The position numbers and the translations under genes are program-made. This document shows, piece by piece, positions 1 through 5,735 of a stretch of 11,637 bases of DNA (its first letter is position 1; every line of letters starts with the position of its first letter). Source of the DNA: an uncultured Anaerotruncus sp. (GTDB taxonomy: Bacteria; Bacillota; Clostridia; Oscillospirales; Ruminococcaceae). The stretch is taken from positions 1-11,637 of the forward strand of contig CAJUJI010000094.1 of assembly GCA_910586875.1 (NCBI GenBank), in the 5' to 3' direction. The notes under the pieces are model-generated. The model saw only the letters and a list, made by a program, of their open reading frames with translations, made no database searches and had not been told where the DNA came from.

Positions 1-9
1 GAGACAGTA

Positions 10-14
10 CCTCC
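10..14 (-). promoter_or_regulatory. Ribosome binding site of a gene beyond the left edge
   Basis: On the minus strand GGAGG lies just after the stop of the 53-residue frame, and the window ends nine bases further on. That spacing would place a start codon at or just outside the edge. A further gene of the lar operon, such as larC, would fit, but nothing of its coding sequence can be read. Confidence 0.4.
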
Positions 15-15
15 A

Positions 16-177
16 TTATCCAACCGATTCTTGATAAAGCGCTGCCAGCTCCGGCAGCGCTGTTTTCCGCCAAACCTTACTGATGTCATAGGACCTCAAA
101 GTTTGATTTATCAGAAAGTTTTCCCCTGTTGTTTTTCTGTCGCTATTATAGCATAGGGGCAAGGCAATTTCAATCAT
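16..177 (-). CDS. Small unrecognised protein following larB (53 aa)
   Basis: This frame begins at ATG 177 and ends at a TAA (16-18). Its start is 8 bases past the larB stop, and an AAGGA element precedes it, so translation coupled to larB is plausible. The product has no signal peptide or membrane segment. Its C-terminal half (DISKVWRKTALPELAALYQE, residues 31-50) looks like ordinary helical protein sequence. I do not recognise the family. Against it, a strong promoter-like sequence on the same strand (145-173) lies inside its first codons, so the frame may be a chance opening in a leader. Its position in a lar operon suggests a role near nickel-pincer cofactor biosynthesis only by association. 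Confidence 0.42.
   Translation of the reverse strand: MIEIALPLCYNSDRKTTGENFLINQTLRSYDISKVWRKTALPELAALYQESVG
145..173 (-). promoter_or_regulatory. Candidate sigma-A promoter reading leftward
   Basis: On the minus strand, TTGAAA (168-173) is separated by exactly 17 bases from TATAAT (145-150). A TG one base upstream of the -10 gives an extended -10. It would drive whatever lies beyond the left edge, independently of the larE promoter. It overlaps the first codons of the small 53-residue frame, so either the promoter or the frame may be fortuitous. Confidence 0.5.
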
Positions 178-185
178 AAGATCCT

Positions 186-932
186 TCACAGATGGTTGAT
201 CATACTGGCAAGATAGCCTGCGCCGAACCCATTGTCAATATTGACAACACTGACGCCGCTTGCACAGGAGTTGAGCATAGAAAGCAGTGCAGAAACGCCG
301 CCAAAGCTGGCACCATAGCCGATGCTGGTCGGTACTGCGATAACCGGACAATCCACCAGTCCACCGATTACACTGGCAAGCGCACCCTCCATCCCCGCGA
401 CCGCAACAACTACACGTGCCTGCATCAATACATCTAAGCGCGAGAGCAACCGGTGCAGTCCAGCAACACCGACATCATAAAGGCGCACCACTTCATTGCC
501 TAGGCATTCCGCCGTTTTAGCTGCCTCCTCTGCGACAGGGAGGTCACTGGTGCCGCCGGTAGCAACCACAATTTTTCCATCTGCGGTGCGCTGTGGATCT
601 GGGTAAGCAACCCCAATTTTGGAGATGGGGTCATAATCCAGCGGATGCTGTTTGCCAACCTGTTCAGCGGCCTGCGCAGACATGCGGGTAATCAAAATAT
701 TTTTGCCGTCCTTTGCTGCCATCGCAGCAACAATCCCTGCAATCTGCTCGGGCGTTTTGCTCAGACCGTAGATGACCTCTGCGGCGCCTTGGCGAATTCC
801 GCGATGATGGTCTATCTGCGCATAGCCCAAATCCTCAAATGGGTCCAGTTTAAAACGCAAAACAGCCTCCTGAGGAGAAAGGGAGCCGGCTTGTACCTGC
901 TCCAACAGCGCTAAAAGCGTTTGTTTTTCCAT
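186..932 (-). CDS. larB: LarB, pyridinium-3,5-biscarboxylate mononucleotide synthase
   Basis: LarB carboxylates and hydrolyses nicotinic acid adenine dinucleotide to pyridinium-3,5-biscarboxylic acid mononucleotide, the first step of nickel-pincer nucleotide biosynthesis in the cytoplasm. The 248-residue length matches the family. Visible landmarks are RGIRQGAAEVIYG (residues 44-56), a PurE/AIR-carboxylase-like C-terminal half beginning near TGGTSDLPVA (125-134), AGMEGALASVIGG (179-191) and PTSIGYGASFGG (201-212). The last is the glycine-rich nucleotide-binding stretch, and the characteristic NIDNGFGAGY tail follows. The start at 932 is supported by AGGAG eight bases upstream. The gene lies 73 bases downstream of larE on the same strand, consistent with one operon. 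All the expected motifs are intact. Confidence 0.95.
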   Translation of the reverse strand: MEKQTLLALLEQVQAGSLSPQEAVLRFKLDPFEDLGYAQIDHHRGIRQGAAEVIYGLSKTPEQIAGIVAAMAAKDGKNILITRMSAQAAEQVGKQHPLDYDPISKIGVAYPDPQRTADGKIVVATGGTSDLPVAEEAAKTAECLGNEVVRLYDVGVAGLHRLLSRLDVLMQARVVVAVAGMEGALASVIGGLVDCPVIAVPTSIGYGASFGGVSALLSMLNSCASGVSVVNIDNGFGAGYLASMINHL

Positions 933-1005
933 CTGTAAAACTCCTTATTCTAAATTCATCGCGATCGCGTATAAAAAGGTGGCGGGGTCCAGGGGCAGCG
1001 CCTCT

Positions 1006-1752
1006 TTATGACCTCGGTGAAAAATCCAGCGCTATCTGTGAAAAATAAGGGGAAAGCTGTGCCCGAATGACAGCAGCTTCGGCTGCGGCCTGTGCAAACT
1101 GCTCCGCAGGGAGCTGAAGCAGCGCCATTTCACCGCGCACCCGCACGCGGAGATCCCGGTATCCCAGCGCAAATAAGCGGTTCTCCGCCTCCTCCACCCG
1201 ATACAGCGTGTCCGCGTCCAGCGGTACCCCACAGGGAATGCGTGTGGCAAGACAGGCGTAGGCTGGCTTGTCATGGGTGAAAAGTCCCGCCTGCTTGGAG
1301 TAAGCGCGCACCTGTGCTTTGGTGATGCCGCATTCCCGCAAGGGGGAATGCACCTGCAATTCTGCAAGCGCCCGCATCCCAGGGCGGTCCGCCGTCTCAT
1401 CGGAGGCATTGGTACCATCCAGCAAAGTCGTGTAGCCATCCGCAGCTGCCTGTGCCAGAATTTGCTCGAAAATGGTCCGTTTGCAGTAATAGCATCGGTT
1501 TGCAGGATTGGCGGCGACCTCTGGGACAGCCAGCACATCTGCCGACAGCACCTTGAGCGGTACTTGCAGCTGTTGTGCCAACCGCCTGGCATCTTCCAGT
1601 TCAAATTCCGGTTGAAAGACCGACTTTACAAAATAGGCTTGCAGGCAGCAGCCGGCCTGCTTTGCCGCATACATCAAATAGGCGGAATCACAGCCGCCAG
1701 AGAAGGCAAGAGCCGCCTTTGGGTGGCTGGCGAAAAAGGTGTCAAGGGTCAT
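1006..1752 (-). CDS. larE: LarE, ATP-dependent sulfur transferase
   Basis: LarE adenylates the pyridinium biscarboxylate mononucleotide made by LarB and converts its carboxylates to thiocarboxylates, giving the ligand into which LarC inserts nickel. The PP-loop ATP-binding motif FSGGCDS is at residues 17-23, and LDGTNASDETADRPG (111-125) is typical of the family. Cysteines occur in NRCYYCK (C87, C90) and in ACLATRIPCG (C167, C174). C167 lies where the sacrificial cysteine of single-cysteine LarE is expected, and the CxxC pair suggests the iron-sulfur-dependent three-cysteine type (inference). I chose ATG 1752 because GGAGG lies six bases upstream and the N-terminus then matches the family. 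A longer frame reaching 1875 would run through the promoter and leader hairpin. The product is 248 aa. Confidence 0.94.
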   Translation of the reverse strand: MTLDTFFASHPKAALAFSGGCDSAYLMYAAKQAGCCLQAYFVKSVFQPEFELEDARRLAQQLQVPLKVLSADVLAVPEVAANPANRCYYCKRTIFEQILAQAAADGYTTLLDGTNASDETADRPGMRALAELQVHSPLRECGITKAQVRAYSKQAGLFTHDKPAYACLATRIPCGVPLDADTLYRVEEAENRLFALGYRDLRVRVRGEMALLQLPAEQFAQAAAEAAVIRAQLSPYFSQIALDFSPRS

Positions 1753-1779
1753 AGCGGTCCTCCAAATCGTTTTGTAACA

Positions 1780-1831
1780 GCGCAAGCCAAGAAAGCCTAC
1801 CCTTCGTGGGCAAAACCTTCCTGGCTTGCGC
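1780..1831 (-). promoter_or_regulatory. Long hairpin in the larE 5' untranslated region
   Basis: On the minus strand the arms GCGCAAGCCA and TGGCTTGCGC (10 bp) extend inward by about six more pairs (GGAAGG with CTTTCT, including G-T wobbles). A 20-base apical part contains a further GCCC/GGGT pairing. It begins a few bases after the predicted larE transcription start and ends 27 bases before the start codon. No T-run follows, so it is not a simple terminator. It could stabilise the 5' end, bind a regulator, or be part of an unrecognised riboswitch-like leader. Confidence 0.55.
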
Positions 1832-1846
1832 AATTGTTCCGAACGT

Positions 1847-1875
1847 ATTATAGCAGATTTATAAAACGATTGCAA
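1847..1875 (-). promoter_or_regulatory. larE promoter (sigma-A type, extended -10)
   Basis: On the minus strand, TTGCAA (1870-1875) and TATAAT (1847-1852) are separated by 17 bases, with TG one base before the -10. Transcription would start near 1840, giving an 87-90 base leader ahead of the larE ATG at 1752. The promoter overlaps the 3' end of the small secreted-peptide gene, so larE can be expressed apart from that gene. Confidence 0.65.
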
Positions 1876-1996
1876 GAATTATGTCGTAGGATTGTATTGG
1901 ATCAATAGACAAATCCGGTTGCTCTGTGGCAAAGGCCGGTACAGCCACCGTAGATAGAACGCAGAGCGCCAATAGGATGGAAAGCAGCTTTTTCAT
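1859..1996 (-). CDS. Short secreted peptide with signal sequence (45 aa)
   Basis: The frame opens at ATG 1996, eight bases after a near-perfect AAAGGAGG, and stops at TAA (1859-1861). Residues 1-23 form a textbook Sec signal peptide: the charged start MKK, a leucine-rich core, and VPAFA before TEQ, so cleavage after residue 23 is likely. The remaining 22 residues are acidic at first (E, D, D, D) and end in a hydrophobic DIILAIVL tail. I do not recognise the mature part. It may be a secreted signalling or antimicrobial-type peptide, or the 5' remnant of a larger secreted-protein gene whose rest was lost. A well-placed promoter and an inverted repeat upstream favour real expression. Confidence 0.6.
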   Translation of the reverse strand: MKKLLSILLALCVLSTVAVPAFATEQPDLSIDPIQSYDIILAIVL

Positions 1997-2019
1997 ACAA
2001 AAAACCTCCTTTGCAATTG

Positions 2020-2035
2020 GACTATTGACATAGTC
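2020..2035. promoter_or_regulatory. Perfect inverted repeat, possible operator
   Basis: GACTAT and ATAGTC flank the four bases TGAC. The repeat lies just downstream of the -10 of the minus-strand secreted-peptide promoter and before that gene's ribosome binding site, where a bound repressor would block transcription. No regulator gene is adjacent in the window, so the cognate protein is unknown. Confidence 0.4.
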
Positions 2036-2044
2036 TACAATCTA

Positions 2045-2071
2045 ATCATAGCAGCTTTTACCGATTGTCAA
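2045..2071 (-). promoter_or_regulatory. Promoter of the small secreted-peptide gene
   Basis: On the minus strand a consensus TTGACA (2066-2071) is followed after 15 bases by TATGAT (2045-2050), which has TG one base upstream. The spacer is shorter than the ideal 17, and the extended -10 may compensate. The start point would be near 2038, about 40 bases before the ATG at 1996. Confidence 0.5.
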
Positions 2072-2153
2072 TCTCTGTAGATGGAAAATTTTTTGCAGAA
2101 AGATTTCGGGGGTTTTGACAAATACTCTTAAAAAGACAGGAAAGGGTGAAAGG
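2072..2153 (+). other. Leader region of the polysaccharide operon
   Basis: The upstream region of the ten-gene plus-strand operon starts here. It is AT-rich around 2087-2097. I see no convincing plus-strand -35/-10 pair. The best candidate is a TTGCAA (2011-2016) with a TACAAT (2036-2041) at an over-long 19-base spacing, which would overlap the inverted repeat at 2020-2035. The operon promoter therefore remains unplaced. Confidence 0.3.
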
Positions 2154-3596
2154 ATGGAACATGCAAAACCGCTTAATTTAAAAAAAGTGTGTCTGTTTCT
2201 GATGGGTGGCTATCTGGTATTCGTGCTGGTATTTTATTTTGCGGCGCATGACCAGCTTTTTATCCGCAACTCAAAAAGGAACATTGAAAATACAGCAGGA
2301 GACTTGGCTGCGGGGGAACTGCTTTCAGGGCAAACTGTCACACAAACCTTTCTTTCTGAGATGGATCTTATTCATATGCTTTCGGTGCGTTTGGCGACCT
2401 TCAACCGGCGCAATGAGCAAACGATACAGGTTCGTCTGCTGGATCAGCAGACGGGAGAGCCGCTTTTTTCCGGCAGGCTAGAAGCCGCAGCACTTGCGGA
2501 TAGCCAGCCAGCCGAGCTAGCAATCACTCCTCCGCTGGAGGGAATGTATGGCCGCTGGCTGCTGCTGGAGCTGCGAGCGGCAGATGGCATATCCGGTAAC
2601 GCGGTTGCACCCTGGTACCGCTCACAAGGGCAGCAGGAGGGTTGGACCCTCCAAATAGCAGGGCAGCCGGTAGTGGGAACCCTTTGCTTTGGTGTATCCG
2701 GTCAGGATTACGTCTGGACCGGCCCGCACTATGGGCAGCTTGCAGCGGTTGGCGGTGCAGCGGTTGCGCTCTATTGCCTGTATATCCTATACCGGAGCCG
2801 GCACGGCCGCACAAGCTTGGTGGTCAATGCACTATATGCACTTTCCAACTACCGTTTTTTGATTGAACAATTGGTTACCCGCGATTTTAAAACCAAATAT
2901 AAACGTTCGGTGCTGGGCGTCTTTTGGAGCTTTTTAAATCCGCTGCTGACTATGACGGTACAGTATATTGTCTTCTCCACGATCTTCAAATCGGATATTG
3001 AAAATTATCCGGTTTATCTGCTTTCGGGAGTGGTGCTGTTCAACTTTTTCTCTGAGGCGACCGGTATGTCTATTATGTCGGTGGTGGGCAATGCCTCGCT
3101 GATTACCAAGGTGTATGTGCCCAAATATATTTATCCGGTGACGCGGGTGTGCTCCTCGTCGGTCAATCTGCTGATTTCGCTATTGCCGCTGCTCTTGATG
3201 ATTTTATTCACCCACACACCCATTACACGAGCCTATTTGTTGTTGGTGTTTCCGTTGGGCTGTCTGCTGCTGTTCTGCATTGGGCTAGCGTTTTTGCTTT
3301 CGGCCTCGATGGTGTTCTTTCGCGACACGCAGTTCATTTGGAGCGTGTTCAGCCTTCTTTGGATGTATATGACGCCGATTTTCTATCCGGAAAATATACT
3401 GCCGCCGCAGTTTGCAGCGGTACATCGCTACAATCCACTGTATTATTTTGTTAAGGTAACCCGCACCATCATTATCGATGGCATTTCGCCGGAACCTCGC
3501 GTCTATCTGATCTGTGCAATATTCACGCTGGCAATGTTGGGAATCGGCGGTCTGGTGTTCCACAAAACACAGGACAAGTTTGTATTTTATATTTAG
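2154..3596 (+). CDS. Polysaccharide ABC exporter permease with N-terminal extracytoplasmic domain
   Basis: This is the membrane subunit of an ABC-2 exporter of the Wzm/TagG/KpsM type, which moves lipid-linked polysaccharide or teichoic acid out across the membrane. The 480-residue protein is about 200 residues longer than usual. Residues 11-30 form one membrane segment. Residues 31-190 look like an extracytoplasmic beta-rich domain (TVTQTF, 'LSVRLATFNRRN', 'VRLLDQQTGEPLF'). Residues 195-213 form a second segment. The classic permease domain runs from about 230 to the end, with RDFKTKYKRSVLGVFWSFLN (243-262), further helices, and the conserved MTPIFYPENILP (406-417) and RYNPLYYFV (425-433). 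ATG 2154 has a purine-rich AAGGGTG upstream. An in-frame TTG at 2115 is possible but poorly supported. The ATPase gene follows after nine bases. Confidence 0.92.
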   Translation: MEHAKPLNLKKVCLFLMGGYLVFVLVFYFAAHDQLFIRNSKRNIENTAGDLAAGELLSGQTVTQTFLSEMDLIHMLSVRLATFNRRNEQTIQVRLLDQQTGEPLFSGRLEAAALADSQPAELAITPPLEGMYGRWLLLELRAADGISGNAVAPWYRSQGQQEGWTLQIAGQPVVGTLCFGVSGQDYVWTGPHYGQLAAVGGAAVALYCLYILYRSRHGRTSLVVNALYALSNYRFLIEQLVTRDFKTKYKRSVLGVFWSFLNPLLTMTVQYIVFSTIFKSDIENYPVYLLSGVVLFNFFSEATGMSIMSVVGNASLITKVYVPKYIYPVTRVCSSSVNLLISLLPLLLMILFTHTPITRAYLLLVFPLGCLLLFCIGLAFLLSASMVFFRDTQFIWSVFSLLWMYMTPIFYPENILPPQFAAVHRYNPLYYFVKVTRTIIIDGISPEPRVYLICAIFTLAMLGIGGLVFHKTQDKFVFYI

Positions 3597-3605
3597 GAGG
3601 GCGCC

Positions 3606-4355
3606 ATGTCGAGGGAAACGAAAATCAAAGTTGATGGACTTTCGGTGCGCTTTCGCCTAAGCAATGACCGTGTGCACACCATGAAAGAGTTTGTGACCGC
3701 AACACTGCGGGGCAAGCTGCAATACCAAAGCTTTTGGGCGCTGCGGGATGTGAGCTTTTCGGTGCAGCGCGGTGAAGTGTTGGGGCTGATCGGGCGCAAT
3801 GGCGCGGGCAAAAGCACACTGCTCAAGGTGATATCCGGCATCATCAAACCCACCGAAGGCACCATAGAACGCAGCGGCAACATTGTGCCGATGTTGGAGC
3901 TGGGTAGCGGGTTCGACTTTGATTTAACCGGGCGGGAAAACATTCTGCTCAACGGGGCGATCCTGGGCTATTCCAAGGCGTTTTTGCACAGCAAGTCACA
4001 GGAGATCCTGGAGTTTTCCGAGCTGGGGCAGTTTATTGATAGCCCCATCCGCAACTATTCCTCGGGGATGCTGGCGCGGCTGGCGTTCTCGATTGCGACG
4101 GTGGTTGATCCGGAAATTCTGATTGTAGACGAAATTCTTTCGGTTGGAGACGAACGTTTTCAGCGCAAAAGCCGTGAGCGAATGCTGGAGCTGATGAGCG
4201 GCGGCACAACCGTGCTGTTTGTTTCCCACAGCTTAGAGCAGGTCCAGGAGATGTGCAGCAGGGTGCTTTGGCTGGATGGCGGCCATGTGCGGATGTTAGG
4301 AGATACCAATACAGTCTGTGAGGCGTATACACAGGCGGCCTTGGAGGAACGCTGA
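3606..4355 (+). CDS. Polysaccharide ABC exporter ATP-binding protein
   Basis: This is the Wzt/TagH/KpsT-type ATPase partner of the permease just upstream, powering polysaccharide export from the cytoplasmic face. Landmarks are the Walker A motif GRNGAGKS (63-70), the family-typical LELGSGFDFDLTGREN (98-112), the signature YSSGMLARLAF (151-161), Walker B ILIVDE (171-176) and the H-loop histidine in VSHS (H208). At 249 residues it ends soon after the ATPase core. It lacks the C-terminal glycan-binding domain seen in long Wzt proteins that recognise a capped chain. The start has AGGAGGG six bases upstream, and the ribosome binding site overlaps the preceding stop region, so the two genes are coupled. 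Confidence 0.95.
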   Translation: MSRETKIKVDGLSVRFRLSNDRVHTMKEFVTATLRGKLQYQSFWALRDVSFSVQRGEVLGLIGRNGAGKSTLLKVISGIIKPTEGTIERSGNIVPMLELGSGFDFDLTGRENILLNGAILGYSKAFLHSKSQEILEFSELGQFIDSPIRNYSSGMLARLAFSIATVVDPEILIVDEILSVGDERFQRKSRERMLELMSGGTTVLFVSHSLEQVQEMCSRVLWLDGGHVRMLGDTNTVCEAYTQAALEER

Positions 4356-4372
4356 GGAGGCGCTGGATACGG

Positions 4373-4387
4373 CCCCTTTGGAAGGGG
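4373..4387 (+). other. Short GC hairpin in the only sizeable gap early in the operon
   Basis: CCCCTT and AAGGGG pair around a three-base loop, and TAAAATTTT follows shortly after. It lies in the 89-base gap between the exporter ATPase and the phosphodiesterase-like gene. The stem is short and the tail is not a clean T-run, so it could at most be a weak attenuator or an RNA processing/stability element. Confidence 0.25.
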
Positions 4388-4444
4388 GTAAAATTTTATG
4401 TTCGCTGTGCGGCTTTACGCATTGGCTTTCAGGAGGGATAGAAT

Positions 4445-5086
4445 ATGCAGCTATTGGCACACAGAGGTTACTGGCGTACACCAGAGCAAAAAAACACCCT
4501 GCAAGCACTCGGACATGCGCTGAAAAACGGCTACGGGTTTGAAAGCGACCTGCGGGATTATCTGGGAAAGCTGGTGATCTCCCACAATATTGCACGGGCG
4601 GACAACCCAGAGGCACAGGAGGTATTTGCGCTGCTTGCAAGCTATCAGGACCGCTTTTGCTTTGCAATCAACATCAAGGCGGATGGTATGGAGCTGCTTC
4701 TGGCACAGGCGCTCAAACAGCATCATTTATGCAATTATTTTACCTTTGATCAGTCGGTGCCACAGCTATTGGAGTATCAGCGGGCGGGACTGCGCACCTT
4801 TACCCGCCAGAGCGAATATGAGCGGCAGCCGGTGCTTTATGAACAAGCTGCGGGCGTTTGGCTGGATGCGTTTTTTGATGATCGTTGGATCGATAGAAAA
4901 TTGATCGAAGGACATCTGGCGGCGGGGAAACAGGTCTGTATTGTTTCACCGGAGCTGCACGGGCGGGAGCCGCAGCCGTTTTGGGAACGGCTGTACAGCA
5001 TATCGGCAGGTCTGGAAGGGCTGCTAATCTGCACCGATCTGCCGGATTTGGCGAAGAAATTTTTCTGCCAGGAAAGGGGCGTCTGA
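4445..5086 (+). CDS. Glycerophosphodiester phosphodiesterase-like TIM-barrel protein
   Basis: GDPD-family enzymes hydrolyse glycerophosphodiesters to an alcohol and glycerol 3-phosphate using a catalytic His pair and a divalent metal. Here HRG (residues 6-8), a KNTLQAL equivalent of the usual ENT motif (16-22), ESD (33-35) and ISH (45-47) are present, and LICTDLPDLAKKFF (194-207) is a typical C-terminal strand and helix. The protein is short (213 aa) and departs from the family: SHN replaces the common SHD, and INIK (75-78) has Asn where the metal-binding Glu of the usual E-x-K motif is expected. There is no signal peptide, so it acts in the cytoplasm. A role in making or trimming a phosphodiester component of the glycan is inference. 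AGGAGG precedes the ATG by eight bases. Confidence 0.78.
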   Translation: MQLLAHRGYWRTPEQKNTLQALGHALKNGYGFESDLRDYLGKLVISHNIARADNPEAQEVFALLASYQDRFCFAINIKADGMELLLAQALKQHHLCNYFTFDQSVPQLLEYQRAGLRTFTRQSEYERQPVLYEQAAGVWLDAFFDDRWIDRKLIEGHLAAGKQVCIVSPELHGREPQPFWERLYSISAGLEGLLICTDLPDLAKKFFCQERGV

Positions 5087-5087
5087 C

Positions 5088-5720
5088 ATGGCGATCAAAG
5101 CGGTTATTTTTGATATGGATGGGGTGCTCATCGATGCGAAGGAGTGGCATTATGAGTCGCTGAATAAGGCGCTGCGGCTGTTCGGTTATGAAATTAGCCG
5201 ATATGACCATCTTGTCACCTATGATGGACTGCCCACCTCCAAAAAGTTGGAGATGCTCAGCATGGAAAAAGGGATGCCACGTAAACTACACCGGTTTATC
5301 AACGACCTAAAGCAGCAATATACAGTAGATCAGATTTTTGCGGACTGCCATCCGGTATTCGCACATGAATTTGCACTTGCATCGCTGAAATCAGAGGGAT
5401 ACAAGCTGGCGGTTGCCTCAAATTCCATCCGTAATACGGTGGATTTGATGATGGAAAAAAGCAATCTGAAGCCCTACCTGGACTTCTTCTTGAGCAATCA
5501 AGACGTGAGCAAGCCAAAGCCAGACCCGGAAATCTATAATGAGGCGATCCGGCGGCTGGGGGTAGCGCCAGATGAGTGCTTGATTGTGGAGGACAACCAC
5601 AACGGAATTGCTGCGGCAAGGGCTTCTGGCGCCCATGTGATGGAAATTGACAATGTGTATGATGTCAACTGGGAGAATCTCCAACGCAATCTAAAGCTTG
5701 CCCAGAAAAGCCGCATTTAA
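5088..5720 (+). CDS. HAD-superfamily phosphatase / phosphoglucomutase-like protein
   Basis: All four haloacid dehalogenase motifs are present: DMDGVLID (9-16; nucleophile D9 and acid-base D11), VASNS (109-113), the KPKPDPEIY lysine region (142-150) and IVEDNHNGI (166-174). The cap lies between motifs I and II (about 20-85), as in subfamily I enzymes such as beta-phosphoglucomutases and sugar-phosphate phosphatases. The substrate cannot be read from the sequence. Its place among nucleotidyltransferase and phosphodiesterase-like genes suggests it dephosphorylates or isomerises an intermediate of the precursor pathway. ATG 5088 is one base past the previous stop and is preceded by AGGAAAGGGG, so the pair is translationally coupled. 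Confidence 0.88.
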   Translation: MAIKAVIFDMDGVLIDAKEWHYESLNKALRLFGYEISRYDHLVTYDGLPTSKKLEMLSMEKGMPRKLHRFINDLKQQYTVDQIFADCHPVFAHEFALASLKSEGYKLAVASNSIRNTVDLMMEKSNLKPYLDFFLSNQDVSKPKPDPEIYNEAIRRLGVAPDECLIVEDNHNGIAAARASGAHVMEIDNVYDVNWENLQRNLKLAQKSRI

Positions 5721-5735
5721 AAGGAGGCAGCAGGC

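Noticed and set aside
39..60. GCGCTGCC/GGCAGCGC inverted repeat as a transcription terminator
   Set aside because: No T-run follows on either strand (TGTTTT on plus, TTTATC on minus). It coincides with an alanine/leucine-rich codon run in the 53-residue frame.
192..914. Open frames on the plus strand across larB
   Set aside because: They lie antisense to a well-conserved larB, have no good ribosome binding sites, and show no family motifs.
960..969. CGCGATCGCG palindrome between larE and larB
   Set aside because: A single ten-base palindrome without a promoter or partner copy in the window is weak evidence for a regulatory site.
1753..1875. N-terminal extension of LarE by 41 residues
   Set aside because: It would translate through the promoter and the leader hairpin. 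The internal ATG at 1752 has a proper ribosome binding site and matches the family N-terminus.
1273..1908. 211-residue open frame on the plus strand across larE
   Set aside because: It is antisense to larE and its promoter region, has no recognisable motif, and has a composition typical of a mirror frame.
2115..2153. TTG start for the exporter permease
   Set aside because: The start is rare and only a poorly spaced G-run precedes it. ATG 2154 gives a normal N-terminus before the first membrane helix.
4398..4526. Small frame starting at ATG 4398 before the phosphodiesterase-like gene
   Set aside because: It has no ribosome binding site and runs out of frame into the next gene with an unlikely composition.
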